Of a stretch of 64,000 nucleotides of DNA, positions 19,890 to 30,436 are shown one piece after another. The stretch is from Nocardia sp. CDC159 (GTDB lineage: Bacteria > Actinomycetota > Actinomycetes > Mycobacteriales > Mycobacteriaceae). The position numbers were made by a program, and so were the translations under genes. Within the stretch, counting starts at the first letter, position 1. Each line of letters begins with the position of its first letter. The stretch lies in NCBI RefSeq assembly GCF_023740735.1, contig NZ_JAMRXH010000002.1:186001-250000 (forward strand), written 5' to 3'. The notes beneath the pieces are model-generated. The model saw only the letters and a program-made list of their open reading frames with translations, made no database searches and was not told the DNA's origin.

Positions 19890-21035
19890 TCACTTGCGGG
19901 CGACGTTCTCCCACCCGGCCACGCTGTCGGCGGGACGCGGCGCCGGACCGGTGTAGATGGCGGCCGGGCGGACCAGCTTGCCCAGCTTCTTCTGCTCCAG
20001 GATGTGCGCGCACCAGCCCGCGGTGCGGCCACAGGTGAACATGGCGGGCATCATGTGCGCGGGCACCTCGGCGAAGTCCAGGATCACGGCGGCCCAGAAC
20101 TCGACATTGGTCTCGATGGCCCGGTCGGGGCGGCGTTCGCGCAGTTCGGCCAGCGCGGCCTCCTCCAGCGCGGCGGCGACCTCGTAGCGCGGGGCGCCGA
20201 GGCGCTTGGCGGTGGCGCGCAGCACCCGGGCACGCGGGTCCTCGGCCCGGTACACCCGGTGGCCGAAGCCCATCAGCTTTTCCTTGCGGTCCAGAATGCC
20301 CTTCACCAGCGCTCGCGCGTCGCCGGTCCGCTCGACCTCTTCGATCATCGGCAGCACGCGGGCCGGGGCGCCGCCGTGCAGCGGGCCGGACATCGCGCCG
20401 ATCGCACCGGACAGGCAGGCCGCGACGTCGGCGCCGGTGGAGGCGATGACGCGCGCGGTGAAGGTGGAGGCGTTCATGCCGTGCTCGGCCGCGGAGACCC
20501 AGTAGGCGTCGATGGCCTCGATGTGGCGCGGATCCGGATCACCCTTCCAGCGGGTCATGAACCGCTCGGTGATGGTGTCGCACTCGTCGATCTTCTTCTG
20601 CGGGACGGCGGGCTGGTAGATGCCGCGCGCGGACTGTGCGACGTAGGACAGCGCCATCACCGACGCGCGGGCCAGATTCTCCCGGGCGGTGTCGTCATCG
20701 ATGTCCAGCAGCGGCTGATAGCCCCAGATCGGGGCGAGCATGGCGAGCCCGGCCTGCACGTCGACGCGCACGTCACCGGTGTGCACGGGCAGCGGGAACG
20801 GTTCGGCGGGCGGCAGGCCGCGCCCGAATTCGCCGTCGACCAGCAGCGCCCAGACGTCGCCGAAGGTCACCTTGTTGCCCACCAGGTCCTCGATGTCGAC
20901 GCCCCGGTAGCGCAGCGCACCACCGTCCTTGTCCGGCTCGGCGATATCGGTGGTGAAAGCCACCACGCCTTCCAGACCGCTGACGAAATCGGGGGGTACG
21001 GCAGGACCACTGGGTGCCGCAGCGCTGGTAGTCAT
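19890..21035 (-). CDS. citA: Citrate synthase CitA (second isoform)
   Basis: Citrate synthase-family enzyme of 381 aa, like Rv0889c. It condenses oxaloacetate with acetyl-CoA; a 2-methylcitrate activity cannot be excluded. Active-site features: [15 protein letters not shown] (oxaloacetate His), [16 protein letters not shown] (catalytic His), and the Asp in the C-terminal segment. The ATG at 21035 follows AAGGAGAG by 7 nt; the longer N-terminal extension is not needed. It is much shorter than GltA2, encoded 2.4 kb away. Confidence 0.9.
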   Translation of the reverse strand: MTTSAAAPSGPAVPPDFVSGLEGVVAFTTDIAEPDKDGGALRYRGVDIEDLVGNKVTFGDVWALLVDGEFGRGLPPAEPFPLPVHTGDVRVDVQAGLAMLAPIWGYQPLLDIDDDTARENLARASVMALSYVAQSARGIYQPAVPQKKIDECDTITERFMTRWKGDPDPRHIEAIDAYWVSAAEHGMNASTFTARVIASTGADVAACLSGAIGAMSGPLHGGAPARVLPMIEEVERTGDARALVKGILDRKEKLMGFGHRVYRAEDPRARVLRATAKRLGAPRYEVAAALEEAALAELRERRPDRAIETNVEFWAAVILDFAEVPAHMMPAMFTCGRTAGWCAHILEQKKLGKLVRPAAIYTGPAPRPADSVAGWENVARK

Positions 21036-21136
21036 GTTGTGACTCTCCTTGCAAATCGGGCCGCACGATCTGTGGGCGACCACGCCGATCAACTAGAACC
21101 TTAGACGCTCGCCTACTCCGGAGTAACGTCTGGTCC

Positions 21137-21889
21137 ATGCGTGACGAGCAGAATTCACCTCGCTCTACGGGCTCGGAAACGGGGCTCGAATCCACCGACG
21201 TCGATCCCGCGGTGCGCGCAGAGATGGATATCGCCGCGATGCGCGCGGAATACGGCGGCGATCCCGATCTGGATGAATCCTGGCTGGTCGACGGGTGGGA
21301 ACCGGTGCTGCGCAACTGGATCGAGCAGGCCACCCGCGCCGGTATCGCCGAACCCAACGCGATGGTGCTGGCCACGGTCGAACCGACCGACGCCGGCCCG
21401 CGCCCCGCCTCGCGCACCGTGCTGTGCAAAGGGCTCTCCCCCGAGGGTGTGACTTTTTACACGAATTACGGGTCCGCCAAGGGGCGGCAATTGGCGGCGG
21501 TCCCGTACGCCTCGATCACCTTCGCCTGGCCCGCGCTCGGGCGGCAGGTGAATTTGCGCGGCCCGGTCGGCTCGGTCTCCCCCGAGGCGACCTCGGTCTA
21601 TTGGCGCTCCCGCCCGCGCAATTCCCAGCTCGGCGCCTGGGCCTCCCAGCAGTCCCAGCCCATCGCCTCGCGCGCCGACCTCGACCGCGCCCTGGCCGAG
21701 GTCACCGCCCGCTTCGCCGACGTCGACCAGATCCCGGTCCCCGCCAACTGGGGCGGCTTCATCCTCCGCCCCGAAACCGTCGAATTCTGGCAGGGCCGCC
21801 GCAGCCGCCTGCACAACCGCATCCGAGTCACCTTGGAAGCGGGCAGCACCGACCCGGCCGCCATGAAACTGGAACGCCTCCAGCCGTAA
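21137..21889 (+). CDS. pdxH: Pyridoxamine 5'-phosphate oxidase
   Basis: FMN-dependent oxidase of 250 aa forming PLP from PNP or PMP. Signatures: [23 protein letters not shown] (FMN binding), [25 protein letters not shown], and the C-terminal hallmark [19 protein letters not shown]...RLHNRI. The ATG at 21137 follows TAACGT by 7 nt, so a leaderless transcript is likely, divergent from citA. PLP supply fits the nearby PLP enzyme SerC, but the genes are not one operon. Confidence 0.94.
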   Translation: MRDEQNSPRSTGSETGLESTDVDPAVRAEMDIAAMRAEYGGDPDLDESWLVDGWEPVLRNWIEQATRAGIAEPNAMVLATVEPTDAGPRPASRTVLCKGLSPEGVTFYTNYGSAKGRQLAAVPYASITFAWPALGRQVNLRGPVGSVSPEATSVYWRSRPRNSQLGAWASQQSQPIASRADLDRALAEVTARFADVDQIPVPANWGGFILRPETVEFWQGRRSRLHNRIRVTLEAGSTDPAAMKLERLQP

Positions 21890-21908
21890 CCCCGCGCCTT
21901 CCTCTTTT

Positions 21909-21941
21909 CCCTTGACGCGGCGCTCAGCGCCGCGTCAAGGG
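21909..21941 (+). terminator. Strong terminator after pdxH
   Basis: CCCTTGACGCGGCGCT pairs perfectly with its complement around a single C (effective loop about 5 nt), followed by TTGTATTC, 19 nt after the pdxH stop. Confidence 0.75.
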
Positions 21942-22010
21942 TTGTATTCATGGGATGACCCCAGCAAAATTGGGCACTATGCCCGCTCCCGTCCCGATAC
22001 GCTCTCGCCG

Positions 22011-23294
22011 GTGAAGCTGCTCGCCGACGTCGCACCGCTACGTCATCCCGACTACCGACGGCTCTGGACGACCAATATCGTCACCGTGATCGGTGCGCAG
22101 CTGTCGGTGGTCGCCGTGCCGCAGCAGATCTTCCAGATCACGCACAGCTCGGGGTATGTGGGGCTGGCCGGGTTGTTCGGGCTGGTGCCGCTGATCGTAT
22201 TCGGGCTGTGGGGCGGGGCGCTGGCCGATGTGATGGATCGGCGAAAACTGTTGCTGATCACCAGTTCCGGTACGGGGCTCACCGCCCTGGGGTTCTGGGC
22301 GCAGGCGGCGGCGGGGCTGGACAACGTGTGGCTGGTGTTCGGATTGTTCGCCGTACAGCAGTCCTTCTTCGCGGTGAACCAGCCGACCCGCAGCGCGATC
22401 ATCCCGCGGCTGCTGCCCGGTGAGCTGCTCCCGGCGGCCAATTCCCTGAATTCCACGGTCATGCAGGTCGGCGCGATCGCCGGACCGGTGCTGGCCGGGA
22501 TGCTGATCCCGGTGACGGGTCTGTCGACGCTGTATCTGCTGGACGCGGTGGCGCTGCTGGCGACCCTGTGGGCGGTGTGGCGGCTGCCCCCGGTGCCGCC
22601 GACGGGTGCGGTGCGCCGGGCCGGATTGCGCTCGGTCATCGAGGGTTTCAGCTATCTGGCCACCCAGCGCATCCTGCTCGCCTCCTTCGCGGTCGACATC
22701 GTCGCGATGGTGTTCGGCATGCCGCGGGCACTGTTCCCGCAGATCGCCCACGACACCTTCGGCGATCCGGTCGGCGGCGGCAGCGCGCTGGGCCTGCTGT
22801 TCGCGGCGCTGTCGGCGGGCGCGGTCGCGGGCGGCATCTGCTCGGGCTGGCTGGGCCACGTGCGCAGGCAGGGCCTGGCGGTGGTGATCTGCATCGCGCT
22901 GTGGGGCGTGGGCATGGTCGGCTTCGGCCTGGCGGTCGGACTGACCGGCGACCGGCTGAGCTGCGACGTCGGCCTCTGGATCGCCCTGGCCTGTCTGGCC
23001 TTCGGCGGCGCGGTCGACATGTTCTCCGCCGCCCTGCGCACCACCATGCTGCAGCAGGTGGCCACCGACGAGATGCGCGGGCGCTTACAGGGCGTATTCA
23101 TCGTGGTCGTCGCGGGTGGCCCGCGCATCGGTGATGTTGCCCACGGTTTCGCCGCCGCGGCCCTGGGTACCGCTGTGGCATCGGCCGGAGGTGGTGCGCT
23201 CGTGGTGGCCGGAATGGTGGTCGCGGCGGTGATCTTTCCCGCCTTCGTGCGGTACCGCGTACCTCGCGCCCACGCCGAGATTCCGGTGGCCTGA
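22011..23294 (+). CDS. MFS exporter, EntS-like
   Basis: Major facilitator membrane protein of 427 aa with about 12 helices. The order of motifs resembles the enterobactin exporter EntS: HPDYRRLWTTN at the N-terminus, GGALADVMDRRKLLL between helices 2 and 3 (motif A-like), a central LPPVPP linker, and TMLQQVATDEMRGRLQGVF in the second half. The GTG at 22011 is 7 nt after TACGCT (leaderless) and removes a poorly conserved extension. A siderophore or drug-export role is inferred; no siderophore gene is adjacent. Confidence 0.75.
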   Translation: MKLLADVAPLRHPDYRRLWTTNIVTVIGAQLSVVAVPQQIFQITHSSGYVGLAGLFGLVPLIVFGLWGGALADVMDRRKLLLITSSGTGLTALGFWAQAAAGLDNVWLVFGLFAVQQSFFAVNQPTRSAIIPRLLPGELLPAANSLNSTVMQVGAIAGPVLAGMLIPVTGLSTLYLLDAVALLATLWAVWRLPPVPPTGAVRRAGLRSVIEGFSYLATQRILLASFAVDIVAMVFGMPRALFPQIAHDTFGDPVGGGSALGLLFAALSAGAVAGGICSGWLGHVRRQGLAVVICIALWGVGMVGFGLAVGLTGDRLSCDVGLWIALACLAFGGAVDMFSAALRTTMLQQVATDEMRGRLQGVFIVVVAGGPRIGDVAHGFAAAALGTAVASAGGGALVVAGMVVAAVIFPAFVRYRVPRAHAEIPVA

Positions 23295-23331
23295 ACCGCC
23301 GTGCGCTAATACCACGCAGCCCCGCCGAGGC

Positions 23332-23378
23332 TCACCTCGTTCGCAGGTGACTGTGAGGTAGGTAAGGGCGACCCTCAC
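23332..23378 (+). promoter_or_regulatory. Two inverted repeats upstream of gltA2
   Basis: TCACCT-N7-AGGTGA (23332-23350) and GTGAGG-N14-CCTCAC (23353-23378) sit back to back, about 100 nt before the gltA2 start. They could be operators for carbon-responsive control; the responsible regulator cannot be named. Confidence 0.4.
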
Positions 23379-23476
23379 TAATGACCCCCACCAGCCAGCG
23401 ACTAGCGTTGAGGACAGGCGCATCGGACGCCGACCGCGCCCGATGCCTATGGTTCTAGCCTGAGAGGGATCCTTCC

Positions 23477-24790
<1,314 letters not shown>

Positions 24791-24804
24791 AAATCGTTGC
24801 GCGA

Positions 24805-24835
24805 AAACCCGTCTCCGTCGATCGGAGGCGGGTTT
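24805..24835 (+). terminator. Terminator after gltA2
   Basis: AAACCCGTCTCCG pairs with CGGAGGCGGGTTT (one G-U pair) around a 5-nt loop, 14 nt after the gltA2 stop; the stem ends in TTT. Confidence 0.75.
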
Positions 24836-24913
24836 CGTGTTTCAGGGAACGAAACGCGAGCTCCTGCCGTCTAACCCGACAACGAGAAACATAGAATCGT
24901 CCGGGGGGAAGAT

Positions 24914-26587
24914 ATGCGACAGGGATTCGCCGATGACGACGGCTCCGCACGGGTACAGTTCGCGCGGCGGTTGACCGCGTTGCATCGCGCCGCGGGCGCG
25001 CCCTCGCTGCGGAATGTGGCGATGCTGGCGCAGCGGCACGGGGAGACCGATCAGCGGGTCGCTGCGGCGACGGCGCAGCGCATCAGCGACTGGATGAGCG
25101 GGCGCAATGTTCCGGCGCGCTTCGAATCGCTGGTTCCGGTCCTGCAGGTGCTCGGCTCGCGGGCGCGCAGACGGGCCGGAAGCGCTTCCGACGCAGTGAA
25201 TTTACGCTCCTGGCGGAACCTGTGGCAGGCCGCGCGCAGCGCTCCGGTTGTACGGCCGCACAGCGCCGACCCCCCGTATCCGGATGCCTCCGGCTACGGT
25301 GCGGAGCACGCATCGGTGCTGTTCGGCCGACGGCGGGCGCTGGCCGGATTGCTGGAATTGGTTCGGGCGTCGGCCGATTCGGCCGGGCCCGCCGATCCGG
25401 TCGTGCTCACCGGCGCGTCCGGGGTCGGCAAAACGGCGCTGCTGCATGCCGGGGTCGTGCCGACGCTGCGCGCCGAACCGGGGCGGTGGGCCATCGCCGC
25501 GATGACGCCGGGGCGCGATCCGATCGGCACATTGACCCGGATATTCTGCGGCAGTGCGGATTCCGCGACCATGGAGCCGGACGCGGTGCGGCGGTGGGCC
25601 GGCAAGCGACGGCCGCTGCTGATCGTCGACCAGCTCGAACAGCTCTACCGTCCCGATCTCGCACCGGCCGAACGCGAGTCGTTCCTGTTCGGGCTGAGGC
25701 GTCTGGCCGAGGCCGGAACGGTCCTCGTCGCGGTACGCCCGGATCGCCTGCAAGCCTGTGCGGAGTTTCCCTGGCTGTCGAATGCCCTGCGGCACAACAG
25801 TTTCACGCTGACACCGATGGGCCGACAGGATCTGGTGTCGGCCATCGTCGGCCCGCCGCGCAGCTGCGGTGTGAGCGTCGATCCCGGCGTGGTCGAACTG
25901 CTGCTCGCCGCGCTCGAGGGCGACCGGACGGCCACCCTGCCGCCGACCGCGGACGCGGGCACCCTGTCCGTCCTGTCGGCCGCGATGCGATCGATGTGGC
26001 CGCACCGCGGCGGGGCGCGGCTGGACGCCACCGCCTATCGGCGCGTCGGCGGTGTCGCCGGGGTGGTCGGCCACCTGGCCGAGCGCTGTTGGGAGGGATT
26101 GACCGAGGAGGAGCGGATCGACCTCGGGCAGGTACTCCCCGCCCTGGTCACGGTGCACCGTGACGGCACGCTCGTGCGGCGGCGCATGCCCGTGGGCGAT
26201 CTCGGCCGCATCGCGACCCGGTCCGGCCCCGGTCTCGTCGAGCGGCTGATCCGGGCACGGCTGATCACGGTGGACTCCCGGCACGCCCACCTGATTCACG
26301 ACGCCCTGCTCGACTGGGAGCGATTGCGGGGCTGGATCGCGGCGAACCGGACGCAGCTGATCTGGCGGCAGCGCATCGAGGACGACGCCGCCGAATGGGA
26401 GGCCGCCGGGCGCGATCCGGAACTGCTCTATCGCGGGGTGCGGCTGACCACCGCGATCCATCACGCCGATCCATCGCTGAGCCTGCTGGCCACCCGGTTC
26501 CTGCGCGCCTGCGCCCGGGCCGAGCTCGGCGGCGCACCCGATCGGCCGTGCGGCGCCGTGGAGTTCCAGAATGCGTCCGCCAGCTGA
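24914..26587 (+). CDS. STAND-type NTPase with N-terminal helix-turn-helix, no sensor repeats
   Basis: Protein of 557 aa of the nSTAND1 type common in Nocardia and Streptomyces. An N-terminal Xre-like region (FARRLTALHRAAGAPSLRNV, AQRISDWMSGRNVPARFESL; residues 17-75) is followed by the NTPase: entry motif FGRRRALAGLLELV, Walker A TGASGVGKTALLHAG (about 165-179), Walker B PLLIVDQLEQLY (about 235-246) and a long winged-helix and helical arm ending at WRQRIEDDAAEWEAAGRDPELL and LLATRFLRACARAE. In relatives this is followed by WD40 or other repeats; here translation stops. Such NTPases are often signalling or defence switches. Role here is unknown. Confidence 0.8.
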   Translation: MRQGFADDDGSARVQFARRLTALHRAAGAPSLRNVAMLAQRHGETDQRVAAATAQRISDWMSGRNVPARFESLVPVLQVLGSRARRRAGSASDAVNLRSWRNLWQAARSAPVVRPHSADPPYPDASGYGAEHASVLFGRRRALAGLLELVRASADSAGPADPVVLTGASGVGKTALLHAGVVPTLRAEPGRWAIAAMTPGRDPIGTLTRIFCGSADSATMEPDAVRRWAGKRRPLLIVDQLEQLYRPDLAPAERESFLFGLRRLAEAGTVLVAVRPDRLQACAEFPWLSNALRHNSFTLTPMGRQDLVSAIVGPPRSCGVSVDPGVVELLLAALEGDRTATLPPTADAGTLSVLSAAMRSMWPHRGGARLDATAYRRVGGVAGVVGHLAERCWEGLTEEERIDLGQVLPALVTVHRDGTLVRRRMPVGDLGRIATRSGPGLVERLIRARLITVDSRHAHLIHDALLDWERLRGWIAANRTQLIWRQRIEDDAAEWEAAGRDPELLYRGVRLTTAIHHADPSLSLLATRFLRACARAELGGAPDRPCGAVEFQNASAS

Positions 26588-26697
26588 TCGGCGACCCGGG
26601 GGTTTCCCGGCCGTCGCAGCGGCTACCTCCAGTGCGGGCCCGCGCGGGGTGCGGGTCGCAGCGAGGGTGATACGGCGAGGTCCGGGAGACTGGTGGC

Positions 26698-27906
26698 GTG
26701 GTGGAGGATGGGTCGGGAGCAGCGGAGTCCGTCGGGGCAGGTTCGGTGTCGCAGCGGATGCCACGCTGGCTGCCGCGGGCATTGCTGCTGGCCTTCGCAT
26801 TCCTGGCCGCCTATCAGATCGGCGAGTGGGCATTCGGCAAACTGCTCGGGCTGATCACCATGATGCTGGTCGCGTTCTTCATCTCGCTGGCCATGGAACC
26901 GGCTGTCGACCTGCTCACGGCCCGGCGGGTGCCGCGGGGGCTGGCGGTCGGCGTGGTGTTCGTGGTGTTGTTCGCCGCCGTGGCCGGATTTCTCGCCGCG
27001 CTGGTGACGCTGCTGGTCGAGACGGTGCGCGATCTGCTCAACCAATTGCCCCGCATGCTCGAGCAGCTGGTCGACTGGGTGAACCACACCTTTCACCAGA
27101 GTTTCACCATCGATCAGCTGCGCGACCGGCTGCTGCACGACTCCAACATCCTCAACAACTACGCCGAGACGGCCGCGAACAATATCTGGGGGCTGTCGAG
27201 CACGATTCTGGGCGGGCTGGCCCAATTCCTGACCATCGCGCTGTTCAGCATCTATCTCACGGCCGACGGCCCGAAGCTGCGCCGCACGCTGTGCTCGCTG
27301 CTGCCGCCGCGCAAACAGGACGCCGTGCTACACGCCTGGGATCTGGCGATCGACAAGACCGGCGGCTATCTCTACTCGCGCGCGTTGCTCGCGATCATCT
27401 CGGCGGTCGCGCACGCGATATTCCTGGCCGTTCTGCAACTGCCCAATCCAATCGCACTGGGCGTGTGGTTCGGTGTGGCCGCCTCCTTCGTGCCGACCAT
27501 CGGCACCTATCTGGCCAGCGTGCTGCCGGTGTTGGTGGCGCTGAGCGTGGATCCGGTCGATGTGGTGTGGTTGTTGATATTCGTGGTGCTGTACCAGTGG
27601 TTCCAGGACTATTTGTTGCAGCCGCGCATCACTGCGCGCACCGTCGACGTGAACGCGGCCGTCGCGCTGCTGGCGGTGCTCGCCGGTGCGACGCTGCTCG
27701 GCGCGGTCGGCGCACTGCTGGCGATCCCGGCGACCGCGACCGCACAGGCCTTCCTCAGCGAATACGTGCCGCGCTACGAGGTGTCCGAGGATCCGCGCAT
27801 CGAGCGCACCGCACCGCCGCGCGAACGAAAGGCCATGTTGCGCAAGCGGTCCCGGCGCAATCGCAAGATCCGCCGGAATGTCTCCGAGCCGCCGGAACGA
27901 AATTGA
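26698..27906 (+). CDS. AI-2E family (YdiK/PerM-type) membrane permease
   Basis: Polytopic membrane protein of 402 aa with about eight helices and the conserved family segments FISLAMEPAVDLLTARRVPRGLAV and PNPIALGVWFGVAASFVPTIGTYL and WFQDYLLQPRITARTVDVNAAVA. It ends in a basic cytoplasmic tail (KRSRRNRKIRR). The family was named for AI-2 export, but most members have unproven or ion-transport functions. The GTG start lies in a context without a clear Shine-Dalgarno sequence. Confidence 0.85.
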   Translation: MVEDGSGAAESVGAGSVSQRMPRWLPRALLLAFAFLAAYQIGEWAFGKLLGLITMMLVAFFISLAMEPAVDLLTARRVPRGLAVGVVFVVLFAAVAGFLAALVTLLVETVRDLLNQLPRMLEQLVDWVNHTFHQSFTIDQLRDRLLHDSNILNNYAETAANNIWGLSSTILGGLAQFLTIALFSIYLTADGPKLRRTLCSLLPPRKQDAVLHAWDLAIDKTGGYLYSRALLAIISAVAHAIFLAVLQLPNPIALGVWFGVAASFVPTIGTYLASVLPVLVALSVDPVDVVWLLIFVVLYQWFQDYLLQPRITARTVDVNAAVALLAVLAGATLLGAVGALLAIPATATAQAFLSEYVPRYEVSEDPRIERTAPPRERKAMLRKRSRRNRKIRRNVSEPPERN

Positions 27907-27942
27907 GATGCGCCCTGCGGCTGCTCGTGCGAAGGTCGAACG

Positions 27943-29142
27943 ATGGCGCTCCCATCCGGAATCTCCCTGCGCTCGGGGACCTCAGCCGACGAGGCCGCGC
28001 TCGGCGTGTTGCTGGCCAACGCATTCGGCGGACCGACGCAGGGGGACCCCGAACTGCACCGGTACCGGCGGCAGATCTTCCCGGCCGCGGACGCCGTCGT
28101 GGCGCTGGACGGCGAGCGCATCGTCGGCAACGCCATGTATCGCACGATGACCCTCACCGTCCCGGGCGAGCGCACCGTCGCCGCCTGCGGCATCGCCGGG
28201 GTCGCGGTCGCGCCCACGCATCGCCGCCGCGGCCTCCTGCGCGCGATGTACACCGAGCTGCATCGCCGCACCGAGGCGGCGGGGCTGCCGCTGACCATCT
28301 TCACCGCCAGCCAGGGCGGCATCTACGGCCGCTTCGGCTACGGCCCGGCGACCGTCGAGAACCGGGTGACCATCGATCGCCGATTCGCCGAATTCCGGCC
28401 CACCACACCGGATCCCGGCGGGGTGGCGCTGCTCTCCTTCGACGACGCGCTGCCGCAACTGCCCGCGATCTACGACCGCTGGCGCCGCCGCACGCCCGGC
28501 GCGCAGATGCGACCGGAGGCGAACTGGCGGGTCAAATTCTTCTCCCCGCGCGGGGAGGACGGATTCTTCGCGCTGCTACATCCGGACGGCTATGCGATCT
28601 ATCGCCACCGCCATCCGGAAACGGGGCTGAACGCCGAGGTGTTCGAGCTGCGCGCAGTCACCGACGAGGCGCATGCGGCGCTGTGGCGAGCCCTGCTCGG
28701 CCTGGACCTGGTCACCGTGGTCGATGCCGTCGTCACCGACGACGACCCACTGCCCCATCTGCTTACCGATCCGCGCCTGGTCCGCACGGTCAGCAGGCAC
28801 GACGGACTGTGGGCGCGGCTGATGGACGTGCCCGCCGCGCTGTCGGCGCGCTCCTATCAGCACGACCTGGACGTCGTTCTCGCCGTGACCGATCCCTTCC
28901 GCGACGCCGGTGGTGTCTTCGCGCTGCGGGCCCGCGACGGCAGCGCCGAATGTGTGCCCACCGACCGCCCAGCGGATTTCGAAATGGGCATCGACGTGCT
29001 CGGTTCGATGTATCTGGGCGCGCATCGCGCCCGCACCTTCGCGGCGGCGAACCGATTACAGGCCAAGGACTCCGACAGTCTGCGCGCGCTGGACCTCGCC
29101 TTCGCCGCCGAGGGCGCCGCCGAGTTGGGCTGGTTCTTCTGA
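27943..29142 (+). CDS. eis: Eis-like GNAT acetyltransferase
   Basis: Eis-family acetyl-CoA-dependent N-acetyltransferase of 399 aa with the tripartite GNAT-GNAT-SCP2 layout. GIAGVAVAPTHRRRGLLRAMY (about residues 85-105) binds acetyl-CoA. The Eis signature with the catalytic tyrosine is YGRFGYGPAT (about 127-136). The protein ends in phenylalanine (LGWFF), as needed for the terminal-carboxylate catalyst of Eis. Mycobacterial Eis acetylates aminoglycosides and host proteins; the substrate here is untested. GAAGG lies 7 nt before the ATG. Confidence 0.87.
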   Translation: MALPSGISLRSGTSADEAALGVLLANAFGGPTQGDPELHRYRRQIFPAADAVVALDGERIVGNAMYRTMTLTVPGERTVAACGIAGVAVAPTHRRRGLLRAMYTELHRRTEAAGLPLTIFTASQGGIYGRFGYGPATVENRVTIDRRFAEFRPTTPDPGGVALLSFDDALPQLPAIYDRWRRRTPGAQMRPEANWRVKFFSPRGEDGFFALLHPDGYAIYRHRHPETGLNAEVFELRAVTDEAHAALWRALLGLDLVTVVDAVVTDDDPLPHLLTDPRLVRTVSRHDGLWARLMDVPAALSARSYQHDLDVVLAVTDPFRDAGGVFALRARDGSAECVPTDRPADFEMGIDVLGSMYLGAHRARTFAAANRLQAKDSDSLRALDLAFAAEGAAELGWFF

Positions 29143-29202
29143 CCGCGGCGTTGTGACCCGCGGCTCGTCGACGGCGTCGCGTCGCGCTGGCATGCTGGTG
29201 GC

Positions 29203-29601
29203 GTGACGCTCATCCGTTTGGTCCTGAACGTGCTGTGGCTGGTGCTCGCCGGGTTCTGGATGGCGGTGGGTTATGTGCTGGCCGGGATCATCTGCTGCCT
29301 GCTGATCATCACCATTCCGTTCGGCATCGCGTCGTTCCGGATCGCGGGCTATGTGCTGTGGCCGTTCGGCCGCGAGGCGGTGGCCCGGCCGGAGGCGGGG
29401 GTGCCATCACTGCTCGGCAATGTGATCTGGTTCCTGGTGGCGGGCTGGTGGCTGGCGCTGGGGCATTTGTTCACCAGCATTCCGCTGTTCGTCTCGATTG
29501 TCGGCATCCCGTTCGGCTGGGCCAACCTCAAGCTCATCCCGATCTCGCTCATGCCGCTGGGGCGCGAGATCGTGCCGAGCGACCGGGCTTTCGGTCGCTG
29601 A
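29203..29601 (+). CDS. YccF-family membrane protein
   Basis: Protein of 132 aa with two YccF (DUF307) repeats: NVLWLVLAGFWMAVGYVLAG with ITIPFGIASFRIA, then NVIWFLVAGWWLALGHLFTS with VGIPFGWANLKLIPISLMPLGREIV. Four membrane segments. Function unknown. It ends 4 nt before the convergent MarR gene. Confidence 0.9.
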   Translation: MTLIRLVLNVLWLVLAGFWMAVGYVLAGIICCLLIITIPFGIASFRIAGYVLWPFGREAVARPEAGVPSLLGNVIWFLVAGWWLALGHLFTSIPLFVSIVGIPFGWANLKLIPISLMPLGREIVPSDRAFGR

Positions 29602-29605
29602 GCCG

Positions 29606-30043
29606 TTATTCCGATTGATCCACAATCCGTTTCATGATCGTGACGGCGTCCCGCAGCACCCGCAGCTGTTCGGGGGGCAGACCCGACAGCTGCTCGGTCA
29701 TCCACGCCTCGCGGGCGTTGTTCTCGTCCTGGACCAGCGCCCGGCCCGCCTCCGACAGCGACACGATGATCTGACGGCCGTCGGTGGGATGCGGATTGCG
29801 TTCCACCAGTTGCAGTTCCGACAGCGAGGCGATCACCCTGGTCATGGACGGCGGCTGCACCCGCTCCTTGGCGGCCAGCGCGCCCGGTGTCATGGCGCCT
29901 TCTCGATTGAGCGTCGCCAGGGCCGACAGCTGGGTCAGCGAAATCTGGGCATCGGCGCGGCGGCCGCGCAGATGTCGCGTCAGACGCACGACCGCCAGCG
30001 AGAGGTCGGCCGCCAGGGCGCGAATGTCGGAAGGCGTTGTCAC
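29606..30043 (-). CDS. MarR-family regulator, Rv0880-like
   Basis: Winged-helix repressor of 145 aa closely matching Rv0880: LAADLSLAVVRLTRHLRGR, ISLTQLSALATLNREGAMTPGALA, recognition region PPSMTRVIASLSELQLVERNPHPTDGRQIIVSLSEAG. The GTG at 30043 gives the Rv0880 length; longer versions would run into the divergent gene. The 64-bp gap to the divergent DUF2530 gene probably holds both promoters and an autoregulatory operator. Confidence 0.88.
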   Translation of the reverse strand: MTTPSDIRALAADLSLAVVRLTRHLRGRRADAQISLTQLSALATLNREGAMTPGALAAKERVQPPSMTRVIASLSELQLVERNPHPTDGRQIIVSLSEAGRALVQDENNAREAWMTEQLSGLPPEQLRVLRDAVTIMKRIVDQSE

Positions 30044-30107
30044 AGAGGCAAACGATACGGGACACGCCACGCGCGGGGCGGCCGTTCTCGTGGCTAAGGT
30101 TGACATC

Positions 30108-30344
30108 GTGACCCGCAACGTGCCCGAAATTCCGCCGCGTCTGACCGACCCGCGCCCGGTCCTGGCGTTCGGTGTGGTGGCGTGGGCGATCGCGACCGCG
30201 GTGGTGTGGACGGTGGACCGCTGGGCGGACGCGCGCCCGATCTGCCTGATGGGCATGGCCGTCGGCCTGCTCGCCTACATCATCTTCGCGCTGCAGCGGC
30301 GCTCCTCCCGCCGCGGCGACAAGGGCGCGCAAAAAGGGCTCTGA
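30108..30344 (+). CDS. DUF2530 small membrane protein, Rv0879c-like
   Basis: Protein of 78 aa with two helices (VLAFGVVAWAIATAVVWTVD and ICLMGMAVGLLAYIIFAL) and a basic tail. The PRPVLAFGVVAWA opening marks DUF2530. The GTG start follows AAGG by 8 nt. It is divergent from the marR gene, the arrangement found at Rv0879c/Rv0880. Function unknown. Confidence 0.82.
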   Translation: MTRNVPEIPPRLTDPRPVLAFGVVAWAIATAVVWTVDRWADARPICLMGMAVGLLAYIIFALQRRSSRRGDKGAQKGL

Positions 30345-30400
30345 GAGTCGATCATCCCACCTTTGCCGGGCCGCGCACGCTGACTTTTACGGCCCGCGAA

Positions 30401-30436
30401 TTGACTGAACGCGTACTTGCCGCTTAACTGCCTTGG
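30401..30436 (+). promoter_or_regulatory. TetR gene promoter
   Basis: TTGACT (30401-30406), a 17-bp spacer, TTAACT (30424-30429), then 7 nt to the GTG start. It is the clearest SigA-type promoter in the window and predicts a leaderless mRNA. Confidence 0.75.

Noticed and set aside
23340-23380. IdeR box upstream of gltA2 (GTAGGTAAGGGCGACCCTC)
   Set aside because: Only about 10 of 19 positions match the iron-box consensus; the inverted-repeat description fits better.
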